Position numbers and translations under genes: made by a program | Origin: Spirosoma arboris | GTDB taxonomy: Bacteria > Bacteroidota > Bacteroidia > Cytophagales > Spirosomataceae | DNA length: 64,000 nucleotides | Direction of reading: 5' to 3' | NCBI RefSeq assembly: GCF_009754945.1 | Contig: NZ_WPIN01000018.1 | Coordinates: 62,001-126,000, forward strand | Notes under the pieces: model-generated | Seen by the model: the letters and a program-made list of their open reading frames with translations, nothing else | Database searches by the model: none | Told to the model about the DNA's origin: nothing | Shown here: positions 1 through 9,317 of the stretch, piece by piece | Numbering within the stretch: the stretch's first letter is position 1 | Layout: every line of letters starts with the position of its first letter

Positions 1-1418
1 TAAAACTTTTACATTCATTTGAATATGACGAAGCCGAGAAAGCATTTGCCAAAGTGATTGATCAGGACCCGCAATGTGTGATGGGCTACTGGGGCATAGC
101 CATGGCTAACTTCCATCCACTCTGGACCCCGCCCACCGAGGAGGAACTTCAAAAGGGGGCTAGGGCAATTCAAGTTGCCAGGTCACTTGAAACCTCAGAA
201 CGAGAAGCTGATTACCTGGAGGCTATTGGCTCTTTTTACCAGGACTGGCAAAAAGTTGATCACCAGACCCGTTGCCTGCGTTTTGAAAAGGGGATGGAAA
301 ACGTGTACAAAAAGTACCCTGACGATAAGGAGGCTGCTGTTTTTTACGCCCTGGCCCTTGATGCGGCTGCCACCCCCGACGATCAATCGTTTAGCAAGCA
401 AAAGAAAGCAGGTGATATTTTACAGGCTCTCTATCCGGGTCAGCCTAACCATCCCGGCATTGTTCACTATCTGATCCATACCTATGATTACCCTGAACTG
501 GCTCAGCAAGGCTTGTCTGCCGCCAGAAAATACGCGTCGATTGCGCCTTCATCGGCCCATGCGTTGCATATGCCCTCTCATATTTTTACCCGGTTAGGCC
601 TTTGGAATGAATGTATTGAGTCAAACCTGGCTTCGGTATCGGCAGCCCAATGCTATGCGCAAGCTGCTGGTATAAAGGGCCATTGGGATGAGGAGCTTCA
701 TGGGCTGGACTACCTGGTCTATGCCTATCTGCAAAAAGGAGACAATGCTTCGGCCAAAAAACAGTGGGATTATTTGAAAACGATAACCGAAGTTCAGCCG
801 GTTAATTTCAAAGTGGCGTATGCTTTTGCAGCTATTCCCTCTCGTTACGTATTGGAAAACAAACGGTGGGCAGAAGCCGCCAGTCTCCAGGTAACGCCCG
901 TTGATTTTCCCTGGGAAAACTTCCCCTGGCAGGCTGCCATTATCCATTTTACCCGTTCATTAGGTTCGGCCCACATCGGTAATCTAGCGGCCGCCAGAAC
1001 AGAACTAACTCAATTAGATACCCTTCGGCAGCGCTTAACGGAGAAAAAAGACACTTACAAAGCCAATCAGGTAGCCATCCAGATTACCATCGCCGAAGCT
1101 TGGTTATCCTTGAAAGAGGGAAATAATCGGAAAGCCTTAATGCTTATGCAGCAAGCAGCCGACCGGGAAGATAAAATGCAGAAACATCCTGTCACTCCGG
1201 GAGAGGTTCTTCCTGCCAGAGAATTGCTAGGCGACATGTTGCTACAACTGGGTAAACCTACTGAAGCATTAGCGGCCTATGAGACAGATTTGCAGAAGCA
1301 CCCTAAGCGGTTAAATGCCCTTTATGGAGCTGGGTTGGCAGCAAAAGCAGTAGGTGCTGCACAAAAAGCCAACGCTTATTTTTCCCAATGGACCAATGGT
1401 ACTGGCCATGCACCCTGA
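1..1418 (+). CDS. TPR-repeat protein, 5' end missing
   Basis: The reading frame is open to the left edge of the window, so the true start lies outside; the first in-frame GTG at 54 is probably internal. About 470 residues are visible. They are rich in helical TPR-like pairs, including a C-terminal unit ending in a Leu/Ala-rich helix. Two conserved-looking blocks, HPGIVHYLIHTYDYPE and ALHMPSHIFTRLGLW, are typical of a family of large Bacteroidota TPR proteins of unknown function. No catalytic motif is visible and the N-terminus, where a signal peptide would lie, is missing. The gene converges on the AraC regulator. A role in protein-protein scaffolding is only inferred from the fold. Confidence 0.85.
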   Translation, partial: KLLHSFEYDEAEKAFAKVIDQDPQCVMGYWGIAMANFHPLWTPPTEEELQKGARAIQVARSLETSEREADYLEAIGSFYQDWQKVDHQTRCLRFEKGMENVYKKYPDDKEAAVFYALALDAAATPDDQSFSKQKKAGDILQALYPGQPNHPGIVHYLIHTYDYPELAQQGLSAARKYASIAPSSAHALHMPSHIFTRLGLWNECIESNLASVSAAQCYAQAAGIKGHWDEELHGLDYLVYAYLQKGDNASAKKQWDYLKTITEVQPVNFKVAYAFAAIPSRYVLENKRWAEAASLQVTPVDFPWENFPWQAAIIHFTRSLGSAHIGNLAAARTELTQLDTLRQRLTEKKDTYKANQVAIQITIAEAWLSLKEGNNRKALMLMQQAADREDKMQKHPVTPGEVLPARELLGDMLLQLGKPTEALAAYETDLQKHPKRLNALYGAGLAAKAVGAAQKANAYFSQWTNGTGHAP

Positions 1419-1542
1419 GCAAGTATAATCGCCCTATGTGAGTTATGCAACAGCCACGAACGTTTGCTTAGATCGTTTACCCAACAGTTACAAAATCTGG
1501 TTGATTAATCAATCTGTCAGGTGAAGTTGAGTGCATCACGAC

Positions 1543-2463
1543 CTAATTAAAACTTTGGCGGAAATGCACAGGAGAGCAATTGGCTTTGCTTTTAAATAGC
1601 TTCGTGAACGACTGAGGATGCTCAAAGCCAAGCTCATAGGCAATTTCACTAACCGTTAAGCGAGTGGTTGTTAACTTGACCTTTGCCAGCTCGATCAGTT
1701 TATCCTGAATATGTTGTTGCGTGCTTTGACCGGTATGAAGCTTCAACACATCGCTTAAATAATTGGGGGAAACATGCAAAGCGTTTGCAATATACTGTAC
1801 GGTTGGTAGACCTAATTCTATTGATCTACCAACCGTAAAATAATCCGTTAGTACATCCTCAAGCTGATCAAGCAGATGGTGATTGGCCTTTCGACGGGTG
1901 ATAAACTGCCGGTGATAAAAACGATCGGCATACCGGAGCAATAGCTCGATCTGGGCGACCATAATCGGCTGGCTGAAATCATCAATTCGCTGAATTAATT
2001 CCTGGTAAAAGCCCTCTAACAAACCGGTAACCAAGTGCTCTTCCTGTTCAGATACATATAAGGCCTCAGAGACGGCATAAGAAAAATAGTGGTAATCCTT
2101 TATGGTTCTGGCCAGAGAGAACCCCCAAAACAGATCTGGATGGACAATCAGCCACCATCCGCTATGACTTATTTCTCCCTGTATCTGATTGGTGATGAGT
2201 TGATTGGGGGCAAAAAAACTCATTACCCCTTCATTAAAATCATACTCATTCTGACCATATTTCATTTTTCCCTTAAAATCCTTTTTCAGCCAGATTGAGT
2301 AGAAATCAAAGGTCAGGCATTGCGGTAGACTAGCCGGTAAATACTGGATTGACTCGAATTGGATAATACTTACCAATGGATGTAACGGCTTGGGCACCCC
2401 CAGCAGTTGATGAAATTCTGCCACTGAGTGAATACGATGTGGGGTGTTTACCAAATTAGTCAT
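1543..2463 (-). CDS. AraC family transcriptional regulator
   Basis: 306 residues. The C-terminal 100 residues form a double helix-turn-helix of the AraC/XylS type: a first HTH around VQYIANALHVSPNYLSDVLK and a second around VSEIAYELGFEHPQSFTKLF, followed by the usual F-K-x4-C/x-SPxxFR ending. The N-terminal 190 residues would be the ligand-sensing domain and show no specific motif I recognise. The start lies 32 nt downstream of the stop of the SDR-like gene on the same strand, so the two are probably co-transcribed and the regulator may control that unit. The effector is unknown. Confidence 0.93.
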   Translation of the reverse strand: MTNLVNTPHRIHSVAEFHQLLGVPKPLHPLVSIIQFESIQYLPASLPQCLTFDFYSIWLKKDFKGKMKYGQNEYDFNEGVMSFFAPNQLITNQIQGEISHSGWWLIVHPDLFWGFSLARTIKDYHYFSYAVSEALYVSEQEEHLVTGLLEGFYQELIQRIDDFSQPIMVAQIELLLRYADRFYHRQFITRRKANHHLLDQLEDVLTDYFTVGRSIELGLPTVQYIANALHVSPNYLSDVLKLHTGQSTQQHIQDKLIELAKVKLTTTRLTVSEIAYELGFEHPQSFTKLFKSKANCSPVHFRQSFN

Positions 2464-2494
2464 AGTGCCAAAGTAAGCCTACGTTTGCCAGCAA

Positions 2495-3109
2495 TTATAC
2501 GTGTAAAATACGCCCGTTAATGATACCCAGAATTGATCGTTCATAGGCCCTGGCCACTTTCCAGCCGTCAACGGGAATAAATCCGGGGAAATAGGGGTGA
2601 AAAGCAACCGATTCCGTAAGAACAGTTGGGCTGATGCAGTTAATGCGCACTCCTCGTGGTAATTCATGGGCTGCTGCTTTGACAAATCCCTCCACAGCCC
2701 CATTAACGGCTGTACCGATGGTGCCTCCTGCAATAGGCTCATCCGTTAACACACCCGAAACGAGGGTAAATGAGCCGCTATCGGCCAGGTAAGGAAGAGC
2801 CGTTCGTACGATATTGATTTGCCCCATAAGTTTACTCCTGAATGAAAGAGCATATTGATCATCCGTCAGCGATGTAAAAGGACCGGCCACTACTTCACCA
2901 GCGGCATTGGCCACTGCATCAACAGAGCCAATTTTTTCAAACAAGGCTTCTAGGCTTTGCTTATCCCGTATATCTGCTTGATAATCGCCTGAGCTACGGG
3001 AAACCTGAATAACCTGGTGTCCTTTTTCCTGTAAGCTTTGAACTAGCAATTTACCAATCGTCCCGCTAGCCCCTATAACAACTACGTTTAAACTTTGCTT
3101 CTGGCTCAT
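2495..3109 (-). CDS. Short SDR-like oxidoreductase, atypical active site
   Basis: 204 residues with a Rossmann nucleotide-binding start (GASGTIG at residues 13-19) and the NAAG motif (68-71), so it belongs to the short-chain dehydrogenase/reductase superfamily. The usual catalytic YxxxK is absent: the corresponding stretch reads IGTAVNGAVEGF (131-142), with Ser118 still present. A clade of about 200-residue bacterial SDR-like proteins with this VNGA-EGF signature is familiar to me, so this is probably a natural family and not a sequencing error. It is followed by an AraC regulator 32 nt downstream. The substrate is unknown; it may bind NAD(P) without classical SDR catalysis. Confidence 0.88.
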   Translation of the reverse strand: MSQKQSLNVVVIGASGTIGKLLVQSLQEKGHQVIQVSRSSGDYQADIRDKQSLEALFEKIGSVDAVANAAGEVVAGPFTSLTDDQYALSFRSKLMGQINIVRTALPYLADSGSFTLVSGVLTDEPIAGGTIGTAVNGAVEGFVKAAAHELPRGVRINCISPTVLTESVAFHPYFPGFIPVDGWKVARAYERSILGIINGRILHV

Positions 3110-3252
3110 AATTAATTAGATTTTGCCTGGCAAAGTTGCTATTGAGCAAACGAAGTCATTTAGCCCAATCTCGGTTTATTGTAGTCACATTTTTCACGGA
3201 ATATGTAATGCCCGTGGCTGTTGCAGAACGCCTGCTACTGAGCAACTGGCGG

Positions 3253-3633
3253 CTATTTTCCTTCTTCAGGCACCGAGTCCCCTATTTTTGCCGGATGCGG
3301 GATATTCCAGCCCCAGTAGACTTCTATGTTGACTATTTGATCATTCTGTATGGTCAGGATCTCCGTATTGCGAATAGCAGCACCATCTTTCCGGCTTGCT
3401 TCATACGTGACAAAAATCTGATCGTTTAGGGACACTAGATAAATGAATTTAAACGCTTCGAATAGGTCGCCATTGGGCCAACAGCGTTCAAAATAGGTTT
3501 TACGATCAAGCTGATTGTCAACTGGACTGGTGAACGAAAGGTCTGGGGCCATCAGCTTTTCAATGGCAGTCCGGTCTTGTCTGGCGAAAGCATCATAGCT
3601 AGCTTTAGCGATGTTGATCTTATCCTGATTCAT
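3253..3633 (-). CDS. NTF2-like / SnoaL-fold protein
   Basis: About 126 residues from the Met at 3633; a longer frame starts 12 residues earlier (3669) but its extra residues do not look like family sequence. The pattern fits the NTF2/SnoaL cone fold: an N-terminal helix (ASYDAFARQDRTAIEKLMAP), an early FTSPVDNQ strand, and a C-terminal strand pair (TEILTIQNDQIVNIEVYWGW). Proteins of this type are small-molecule isomerases, cyclases or binding proteins, and the sequence alone does not tell which. It lies upstream of, and co-oriented with, the SDR-like gene, separated by about 140 nt. Confidence 0.82.
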   Translation of the reverse strand: MNQDKINIAKASYDAFARQDRTAIEKLMAPDLSFTSPVDNQLDRKTYFERCWPNGDLFEAFKFIYLVSLNDQIFVTYEASRKDGAAIRNTEILTIQNDQIVNIEVYWGWNIPHPAKIGDSVPEEGK

Positions 3634-3920
3634 TCTGTTTTGGTCCTTAATCAGTACGTAAGAAAACAAGTGAGTAGCTGCTGCCTGGCAAAGCGTACTC
3701 GTGAGGTTATGTTCAATAGTAAGTCTTTCAGGAAGTATATTGTTTTATAGGGAATCTGCTACTTATTCTGAATTCGTTAAACGACCGAAACGGCCTCATT
3801 ACCCCATTTTGTAACAAATGTTATCGTTTGATGGTCCAACGGGGGCCTAGTTTTGTCCCAATGAAAACAAAACGAGCATGAAAGCAGCCGTAATAAGTTA
3901 ACCCTTCCTCTTCATCAACT

Positions 3921-5282
3921 ATGAAAACGACGACTAAATGGATCTTCGGAGCCCTGGGGACCGCTTGCCTGATTTTTGCCCTGTCGCCGGGGCCAGAGCA
4001 CCTAATAGCCAATCCAACCCGCTGGGAAGTACGGGAACAATTCGTGTACCTGACGGGCCTTTCGACCATGTCGCTGATGGTACTGTCGATGGTTATTTCC
4101 GTGCGGCTGCCGCTGATTAACCACTGGATGCGAGGTCTGGATAAAGCCTATATCGTTCATAAATGGACCGGAATCGTTTCGACAATACTGGTTGTTCTTC
4201 ACTGGCTCGCAGAAAAAGCCCCGAAATGGTTAGTAGAATGGGGTGTTATTCCGAATCCAGGTGAGTTGACCGATGGTAGCGGTTTTTCGGATTTGGAAAT
4301 TGACCTTTTTCAGAGTGGGGTATTCCTGGTAGAGTGGGTGTTTTACGGCCTGATTATACTGGTGATTATTGCCTTGTCTACAAAAATTCCGTATCACATC
4401 TTCCGGAAATCACATAAACTTTTTCCCGGTATTTTCCTGATCGCGGCCTACCACGGAGCCACTGCGCAACTCAAAGAACGTTGGTTAACTACACCGGCTG
4501 GGTATTTGCTACTTATACTACTGGCCGTCGGCGTGATCGCAGCGCTCATTGGCCTCTTCCAGCAAATCGGTGCATCGCGCAAGGTAACCGCTGTTATCCA
4601 ACAGATTGAGCAACATGATCATGGTATTCTGGGCATCCGATTGACGATGCAACAGACCTTCGCTTCGGCGACGACTGGTCGTGGTCAGTCGATCATTTAT
4701 CAGCCGGGCCAATACGCTTTTCTGACGTTTTCCCACGACAGCGAACCGCATCCGTTCACGATTGCGTCATCAGGTGATGATCCCAACCAACTGAGCTTTG
4801 CTATCAAAGAATTAGGAAGCTTCACAACGAACTTAGCCCATCGTCTTCAGATTGGTCAGCCTGTTAACGTTGAAGGGCCTTATGGAGAGTTTACTTTTGA
4901 CAGCCCCGGCAAGCGGCAGGTTTGGGTGGCTGGTGGTATCGGGATCACCCCGTTTCTTGCCCGTTTGGACTACCTGGTCAGGCACGGTGGGACCAGTCAG
5001 TCAATTGATTTTTGGTATTCCACACGCAGCGATCAGGATACACTGTTTCCAGCTTCCCTGGCACCATTGTGTCAGCGAAGTGGCGTGAATTTCTATCACC
5101 TGAACTCAACCAAAAACGAGTATCTGACAGTAGATTTAATCCAATCGGTTGTGGGAAGTTTTGAGGATGTGAGTATTTGGTTCTGTGGTCCGCCTGCTTT
5201 CGCGCAATGCCTGCTTAAAGGTCTTGACGCCTATGGATTCGATAAGCGTCGATTTCACTACGACGATTTTAGCATGCGGTAG
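3921..5282 (+). CDS. Ferric-reductase-like membrane flavocytochrome
   Basis: 453 residues. The N-terminal half has about six membrane segments. Four histidines are spaced as in the ferric reductase transmembrane domain: His80 and His94, then His165 and His178, suited to bind two b-type haems. The C-terminal half is a ferredoxin-NADP reductase-type module: an FAD-binding region with HPFTIAS and GPYGEF, an NAD(P)-binding region with VAGGIGITPFLARL, and a late FCGPP motif. It probably carries electrons from cytosolic NAD(P)H across the inner membrane to an acceptor on the other side; whether that is iron, oxygen or another redox partner cannot be told. It stands alone, divergent from the NTF2-like gene and convergent with the polysaccharide operon. 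Confidence 0.93.
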   Translation: MKTTTKWIFGALGTACLIFALSPGPEHLIANPTRWEVREQFVYLTGLSTMSLMVLSMVISVRLPLINHWMRGLDKAYIVHKWTGIVSTILVVLHWLAEKAPKWLVEWGVIPNPGELTDGSGFSDLEIDLFQSGVFLVEWVFYGLIILVIIALSTKIPYHIFRKSHKLFPGIFLIAAYHGATAQLKERWLTTPAGYLLLILLAVGVIAALIGLFQQIGASRKVTAVIQQIEQHDHGILGIRLTMQQTFASATTGRGQSIIYQPGQYAFLTFSHDSEPHPFTIASSGDDPNQLSFAIKELGSFTTNLAHRLQIGQPVNVEGPYGEFTFDSPGKRQVWVAGGIGITPFLARLDYLVRHGGTSQSIDFWYSTRSDQDTLFPASLAPLCQRSGVNFYHLNSTKNEYLTVDLIQSVVGSFEDVSIWFCGPPAFAQCLLKGLDAYGFDKRRFHYDDFSMR

Positions 5283-5311
5283 AGCAGAAAAACCACCTAT
5301 TCAAGCCAAAC

Positions 5312-6088
5312 CTAAGTCCGCATAAAGCGAATATCGTAATTAATTTTGATGTGGCGATAAATATACCGGGCTGTGGCAATGAACAGGTTCCGACTAAATG
5401 TCCACCGTTCACGATGGATCGTACTGGGCTCTGACTGGCTATTTTTCTGCTGAAACAACTCCGTATAGTTATTGTAAAACAACCCTTGCCCTTTCTTTTG
5501 TATAAAAGAAATACTCATTCGATACTCAGTTTGATCGGAGTGGATGCCTTCTACATATCTCCCAAATTTCTCCAGAAACGAACTCCGACGCAGGTGAGGA
5601 TGATCGCTGTAGATGTAAAGCTTTTTGTAATTAATGGCCCAGGAGGGAATAAAAAACTCTGAAAATGACGCATTAAATGGCTTTAAATAAGGGAATCGTA
5701 AATAGCCATAAAATCGGATATAATCGAATTTCGATTCCTGTTTCATAATGGACAGGGCTTCAACCATCTTTTCCGGAAATTTGGGCATAGCTTCAAAATC
5801 TTCCTGAACATACAGCGTATAGGGTGTCTTTACCGCATCCTGCCCCTTGTTGATATTGTTTCCTAAGCCCTTGTTGACTGGCGTAGTAATGAGCTGGAAG
5901 CCCCAGGTATGCTGCAATTGAGTCAGGTAGGTTCGATGGGGCTCCTTACTACAATCATCCGACACGACGATATCGCCAAACCGACAGTTTAACCGTTGGA
6001 AGGTGATTAGGAGATTTTCCAGCGAATGGCTTCGATTATAATGGGTTATCAGCAGCGTGACATCCGGAAAGTAATAGGTCTGTATCAT
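5312..6088 (-). CDS. Glycosyltransferase family 2 (tandem copy A)
   Basis: 258 residues with a GT-A fold start (VTLLITHYNRSHSLENLL), a DD nucleotide-sugar motif in VVSDDCSKEPH, and a second acidic site in LYVQEDFE that fits the metal-binding DxD region. It is the last gene of the polysaccharide operon and a clear paralogue of the next gene upstream (copy B, 6108-6878). The usual DDGS motif of the family is DDCS here. The acceptor and donor sugars are unknown. Inference: it adds a side or backbone sugar to the lipid-linked repeat unit in the cytoplasm. Confidence 0.9.
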   Translation of the reverse strand: MIQTYYFPDVTLLITHYNRSHSLENLLITFQRLNCRFGDIVVSDDCSKEPHRTYLTQLQHTWGFQLITTPVNKGLGNNINKGQDAVKTPYTLYVQEDFEAMPKFPEKMVEALSIMKQESKFDYIRFYGYLRFPYLKPFNASFSEFFIPSWAINYKKLYIYSDHPHLRRSSFLEKFGRYVEGIHSDQTEYRMSISFIQKKGQGLFYNNYTELFQQKNSQSEPSTIHRERWTFSRNLFIATARYIYRHIKINYDIRFMRT

Positions 6089-6107
6089 GGATTAATTAGC
6101 TAGGTCG

Positions 6108-6878
6108 CTATCTGAAATAGATATCATAATTATATTTAACCTGTCGGTAAATGTGCCGTACAAATACCAGTAGTGAGTTGTTGCTGACTGACCACTGTTT
6201 CATACTATACGTACTGGGCTCATCCTGACTATTTTTCTGGTGAAACAATTGCTGAAAGTCGTTGTAAAACAGGCCCTGCCCTTTGTTTTGAATAAAGGAA
6301 ATACACATCCAGTACTCCGTTTTATCGGGCCGAAGTCCTTCTACATAACGGCCAAATTTCTCGAAAAATGAACTGTGGCGCAGGTGCGGATGGTCACTGT
6401 ACGCGTAAATCTTAGTGTATCGAGTGGCCCAGGGCGGTATGACCATCTTGGAAAATCCATCATTATAGGGTTGTAAATAGGGATAGCGGATATACGCGTA
6501 GAAACGAATCACATCGAATTCGGGGTGCTCTTTAATGGTGTTTAGCGATTCGACCAGCTTGTCCGGGAATTCGGGCAGTGGTTCAAAATCTTCCTGAACA
6601 TAAAGCGTATAGGGCGTTTTCACTGCATCCTGACCTTTGTTGATATTATTGCCTAACCCTTTGTTGACAGGTGTGGTAATAAGTTGAAAACCAAAGACTT
6701 GTTTTAGCTGGTTTAGATGAATAAGATGAGGCTCCTTACTACCATCATCCGACACGACGATATCGCCAAACCGACAGTTTAACCGCTGGAAGGTAAGTAG
6801 GAGATTTTCCAGCGAATGGCTTCGATTATAATGGGTTATCAACAGCGTGACATCCGGAAAGTAATAAGTCTGTATCAT
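6108..6878 (-). CDS. Glycosyltransferase family 2 (tandem copy B)
   Basis: 256 residues and nearly the same plan as copy A: VTLLITHYNRSHSLENLL at the N-terminus, the canonical VVSDDGSKEPH, and LYVQEDFE in the middle. The gene lies 19 nt upstream of copy A. The two proteins are most alike in their first 50 residues, where the DNA is almost identical, and then diverge, especially around residues 135-165 and at the C-terminus, which suggests different acceptor specificity. Role inferred: sugar addition in exopolysaccharide synthesis. Confidence 0.9.
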   Translation of the reverse strand: MIQTYYFPDVTLLITHYNRSHSLENLLLTFQRLNCRFGDIVVSDDGSKEPHLIHLNQLKQVFGFQLITTPVNKGLGNNINKGQDAVKTPYTLYVQEDFEPLPEFPDKLVESLNTIKEHPEFDVIRFYAYIRYPYLQPYNDGFSKMVIPPWATRYTKIYAYSDHPHLRHSSFFEKFGRYVEGLRPDKTEYWMCISFIQNKGQGLFYNDFQQLFHQKNSQDEPSTYSMKQWSVSNNSLLVFVRHIYRQVKYNYDIYFR

Positions 6879-6902
6879 CGGATAAACAACTTGACTATCG
6901 TT

Positions 6903-8390
6903 TTAACGAATTAGCATAACCCGACCACTTCGGGTAAAATAGCGTTCCTGATTTAATGAATTTAGAAGGCTGTAATTCATCGTCCAGGCATAAATACCCG
7001 TACTACACGGTTGATTGCGAAAGGTGCCATCCCACGGATGATCGGGCTCATTACTGACAAAAATCAGGCTTCCCCAGCGATCATACACCCGAAACGAATA
7101 GGTCGTAAACTGACCCGCATGTCGAACAATCAACTTATCGTTAACGGAGTCGCCATTTGGTGAAAAAGCATCCGGCACATACGTATCTTCCAGATGACAA
7201 TTCTGCGTGACCACATTAATCGTATCCCGATAGGTACATCCCGCCAGATTCGTTTCCAGCCAGTAAGCCCCTGCTGCAGTAACAACAAATTGGGGCTGAG
7301 TGCTTTGATTAGACCAGGCAAACGTAGTGCCGGCAGGTAATGACGCCGGTATAGTCAACGTGAGCGACGTCTCTTCGCAAATTAACTGATCGTCGCCGAG
7401 GCTGAAGGGCGCATCTGGCCTTCCATCAACAACCAGCACGTTTGATTCTGCCGAACACTGCGACCGGCCAACGGCCGACTCATTGATTTTCTGAGTATTC
7501 CGAAGCCGATAATAGGTGCGTCCCGCCCGAACCGGATTGATGGTATAGCTAGTCTGTCCTGAACCCGGTACAGTTGTCCAGTTAACATTATCCAGGCTTT
7601 GTTGCCATAAATAAGCAGGATTCGGATAGCCGACAGATGCCCCAACGCTTAAGGTCAGGGGAGTATCGGCGCAAGCGGTGGTCGTGGTATTTGTTGTGTT
7701 AGGAAACTGAATGGTCAGGTCAGGGTGAACCGGCCGAAAGCCAATATCATCTATAACCAGATCATTGCCGCATCCACCTAATCCCTGATTAATCAGTTTG
7801 ACAACAATCGCATCAGTGTCGGTCTGAATAGCGAACTTCATCGACAATTGAACCCAGGTCGCTATGGCCGAACGAGGCACAGCTGGCTGCGTAATTTCGT
7901 TGATGAGTGTTCCGTCTGTCTGTTCAATCCGCATAACGATAATCGGGTTTCTGAGGCTGAATCCATCGCAGCTACCTGCTTCCAAAATCTTGTTCAAATT
8001 CAATGCCCATAACGAAAATTCATACGTAACGCCGGGGCACAATCCTGTAACCTGCTGACTATAAAATTCGCTGGGCTGATACGACGCGTTGACAACGAAC
8101 ATATTACCCCGCACATCGTTTGGCGTATGATCTTCTCTCAACTCATGCCAGGCATCGCCGTGGCAACCCCCTGATACCGTGTCCATTAAATTGTATTCAC
8201 CATCACCTGGGCACGTAATTGGGGTATAGGTAAAACTTGTCTGTCCTGCGGGTAATGCCCCTCGTAGACCTGCGCCAAATGTTTCGCAAATAATCGACCC
8301 CTGACTGCATTGTGCCTGGCATACTGCACTGCCATTCAGCAGTATCAGCAAGCAGATAATCCAGTAAAGAGCTGATCGGTGTACAGGCAT
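6903..8390 (-). CDS. Secreted protein with T9SS type B (gliding motility-associated) C-terminal domain
   Basis: 495 residues. An N-terminal signal peptide (ALYWIICLLILLNGSAVCQAQ) leads into a Cys-containing beta-rich ectodomain with Ig-like segments (LTLSVGASVGYPNPAYLWQQ and LTLTIPASLPAGTTFAWSNQ). The last 90 residues match the gliding motility-associated/CHU_C domain: YVPDAFSPNGDSVNDKL, then FRVYDRWGSLIF and WDGTFRNQPCSTGIYAW. That domain sends cargo through the type IX secretion system to the cell surface. It sits between glycosyltransferase genes, so a surface protein is probably made together with the polysaccharide, perhaps binding or displaying it. The specific function is unknown. Confidence 0.92.
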   Translation of the reverse strand: MPVHRSALYWIICLLILLNGSAVCQAQCSQGSIICETFGAGLRGALPAGQTSFTYTPITCPGDGEYNLMDTVSGGCHGDAWHELREDHTPNDVRGNMFVVNASYQPSEFYSQQVTGLCPGVTYEFSLWALNLNKILEAGSCDGFSLRNPIIVMRIEQTDGTLINEITQPAVPRSAIATWVQLSMKFAIQTDTDAIVVKLINQGLGGCGNDLVIDDIGFRPVHPDLTIQFPNTTNTTTTACADTPLTLSVGASVGYPNPAYLWQQSLDNVNWTTVPGSGQTSYTINPVRAGRTYYRLRNTQKINESAVGRSQCSAESNVLVVDGRPDAPFSLGDDQLICEETSLTLTIPASLPAGTTFAWSNQSTQPQFVVTAAGAYWLETNLAGCTYRDTINVVTQNCHLEDTYVPDAFSPNGDSVNDKLIVRHAGQFTTYSFRVYDRWGSLIFVSNEPDHPWDGTFRNQPCSTGIYAWTMNYSLLNSLNQERYFTRSGRVMLIR

Positions 8391-8429
8391 AACCCATCTT
8401 GGTAAACATTGGCCTTAACTCGGTAACAT

Positions 8430-9290
8430 TTAATTATTGACCGATGTTTTGGTGTCGTGAGGTTGTTGCGAAACAAACAGTTTCCCGAAACGACGCAATT
8501 CGATTCCTACTTTTAGCCATACGGTTCGCGAAAAGCTACCATCTTTTTCGAGGGTACGAGTACCTGTCCAAACGCGCGACTTATCTGATTTCACCTGCTT
8601 AACACTTCCGTACTTCATCAGGTCAAAACACATACGCCCATCCTCACCCCGAATTTTGTGCATGACATACCCGATTTTTAAGGCATATTCCCGGACATAG
8701 CCGAAGCTCATGCCGAAGGCATTCAGCTGTGGCCGTTTCAAATGCCGCAACTCAGCAATACTATCTTTCATGGCTTCCAGCATGGCGAGTTTCCAGCGAG
8801 GAAACCCTGGCGATGGAATAAAGGAGTAGCGGCCATACACACAGGCAACTCCAGGTTGCTGCAAGGCGGCCATCAACTCATCGGCCCAATCGGGCGGATA
8901 CAGGCAGTCTGAATCAGCCGTGAGTATGTACTTTCCACGGGCATGCTCCAGCCCCATTTGCCGGGCAGGCCCCCAGCCTTGGATAGGTTGAAAGACACTA
9001 CGAACCCGAAGACTATCCAGCGTTTTCTGGGTATCATCGGTCGAGTTGTTGTTGACAACCAGGATTTCTAACGGCAGGGTTGTCTTTAGTTTGGCTAACG
9101 ACGCAATACTCCGCAGAACATTCACTTCTTCGTTCCAGGCTGGAATGACAATACTAACCAGCGGATCAGGATGCTGAAGTTTTTCCAGATCACGGTTGAT
9201 GGTATCAAAAACAGATTTTGGAATAGCATCAAACGATGTATAAGGAAAATTGAACTGGTCAATCCAAGCGGGTGCTTTTAAAATAGTCAT
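8430..9290 (-). CDS. Glycosyltransferase family 2
   Basis: 286 residues. The GT-A signature is clear: VSIVIPAWNEEVNVLRSIAS, EILVVNNNSTDDTQ for the donor site, and ILTADSDCLYPPDW containing the DxD-type metal site (DSD). No membrane segment is evident, so the protein probably acts on the cytoplasmic face of the inner membrane. The start is 27 nt from the stop of the acyltransferase gene upstream. Sugar specificity cannot be read from the sequence. Confidence 0.92.
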   Translation of the reverse strand: MTILKAPAWIDQFNFPYTSFDAIPKSVFDTINRDLEKLQHPDPLVSIVIPAWNEEVNVLRSIASLAKLKTTLPLEILVVNNNSTDDTQKTLDSLRVRSVFQPIQGWGPARQMGLEHARGKYILTADSDCLYPPDWADELMAALQQPGVACVYGRYSFIPSPGFPRWKLAMLEAMKDSIAELRHLKRPQLNAFGMSFGYVREYALKIGYVMHKIRGEDGRMCFDLMKYGSVKQVKSDKSRVWTGTRTLEKDGSFSRTVWLKVGIELRRFGKLFVSQQPHDTKTSVNN

Positions 9291-9317
9291 GGAGGTTTAA
9301 GTAAAGTAGATGGTAAT

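Noticed and set aside
1431..1447. Short shared word CCTATGTGAGTTA also found near 43735
   Set aside because: Thirteen matching bases at two loci with no further similarity can arise by chance; a genome count would be needed.
3634..3669. Longer start for the NTF2-like protein
   Set aside because: The extra 12 residues do not fit the family N-terminus, whereas the Met at 3633 is directly followed by the first helix.
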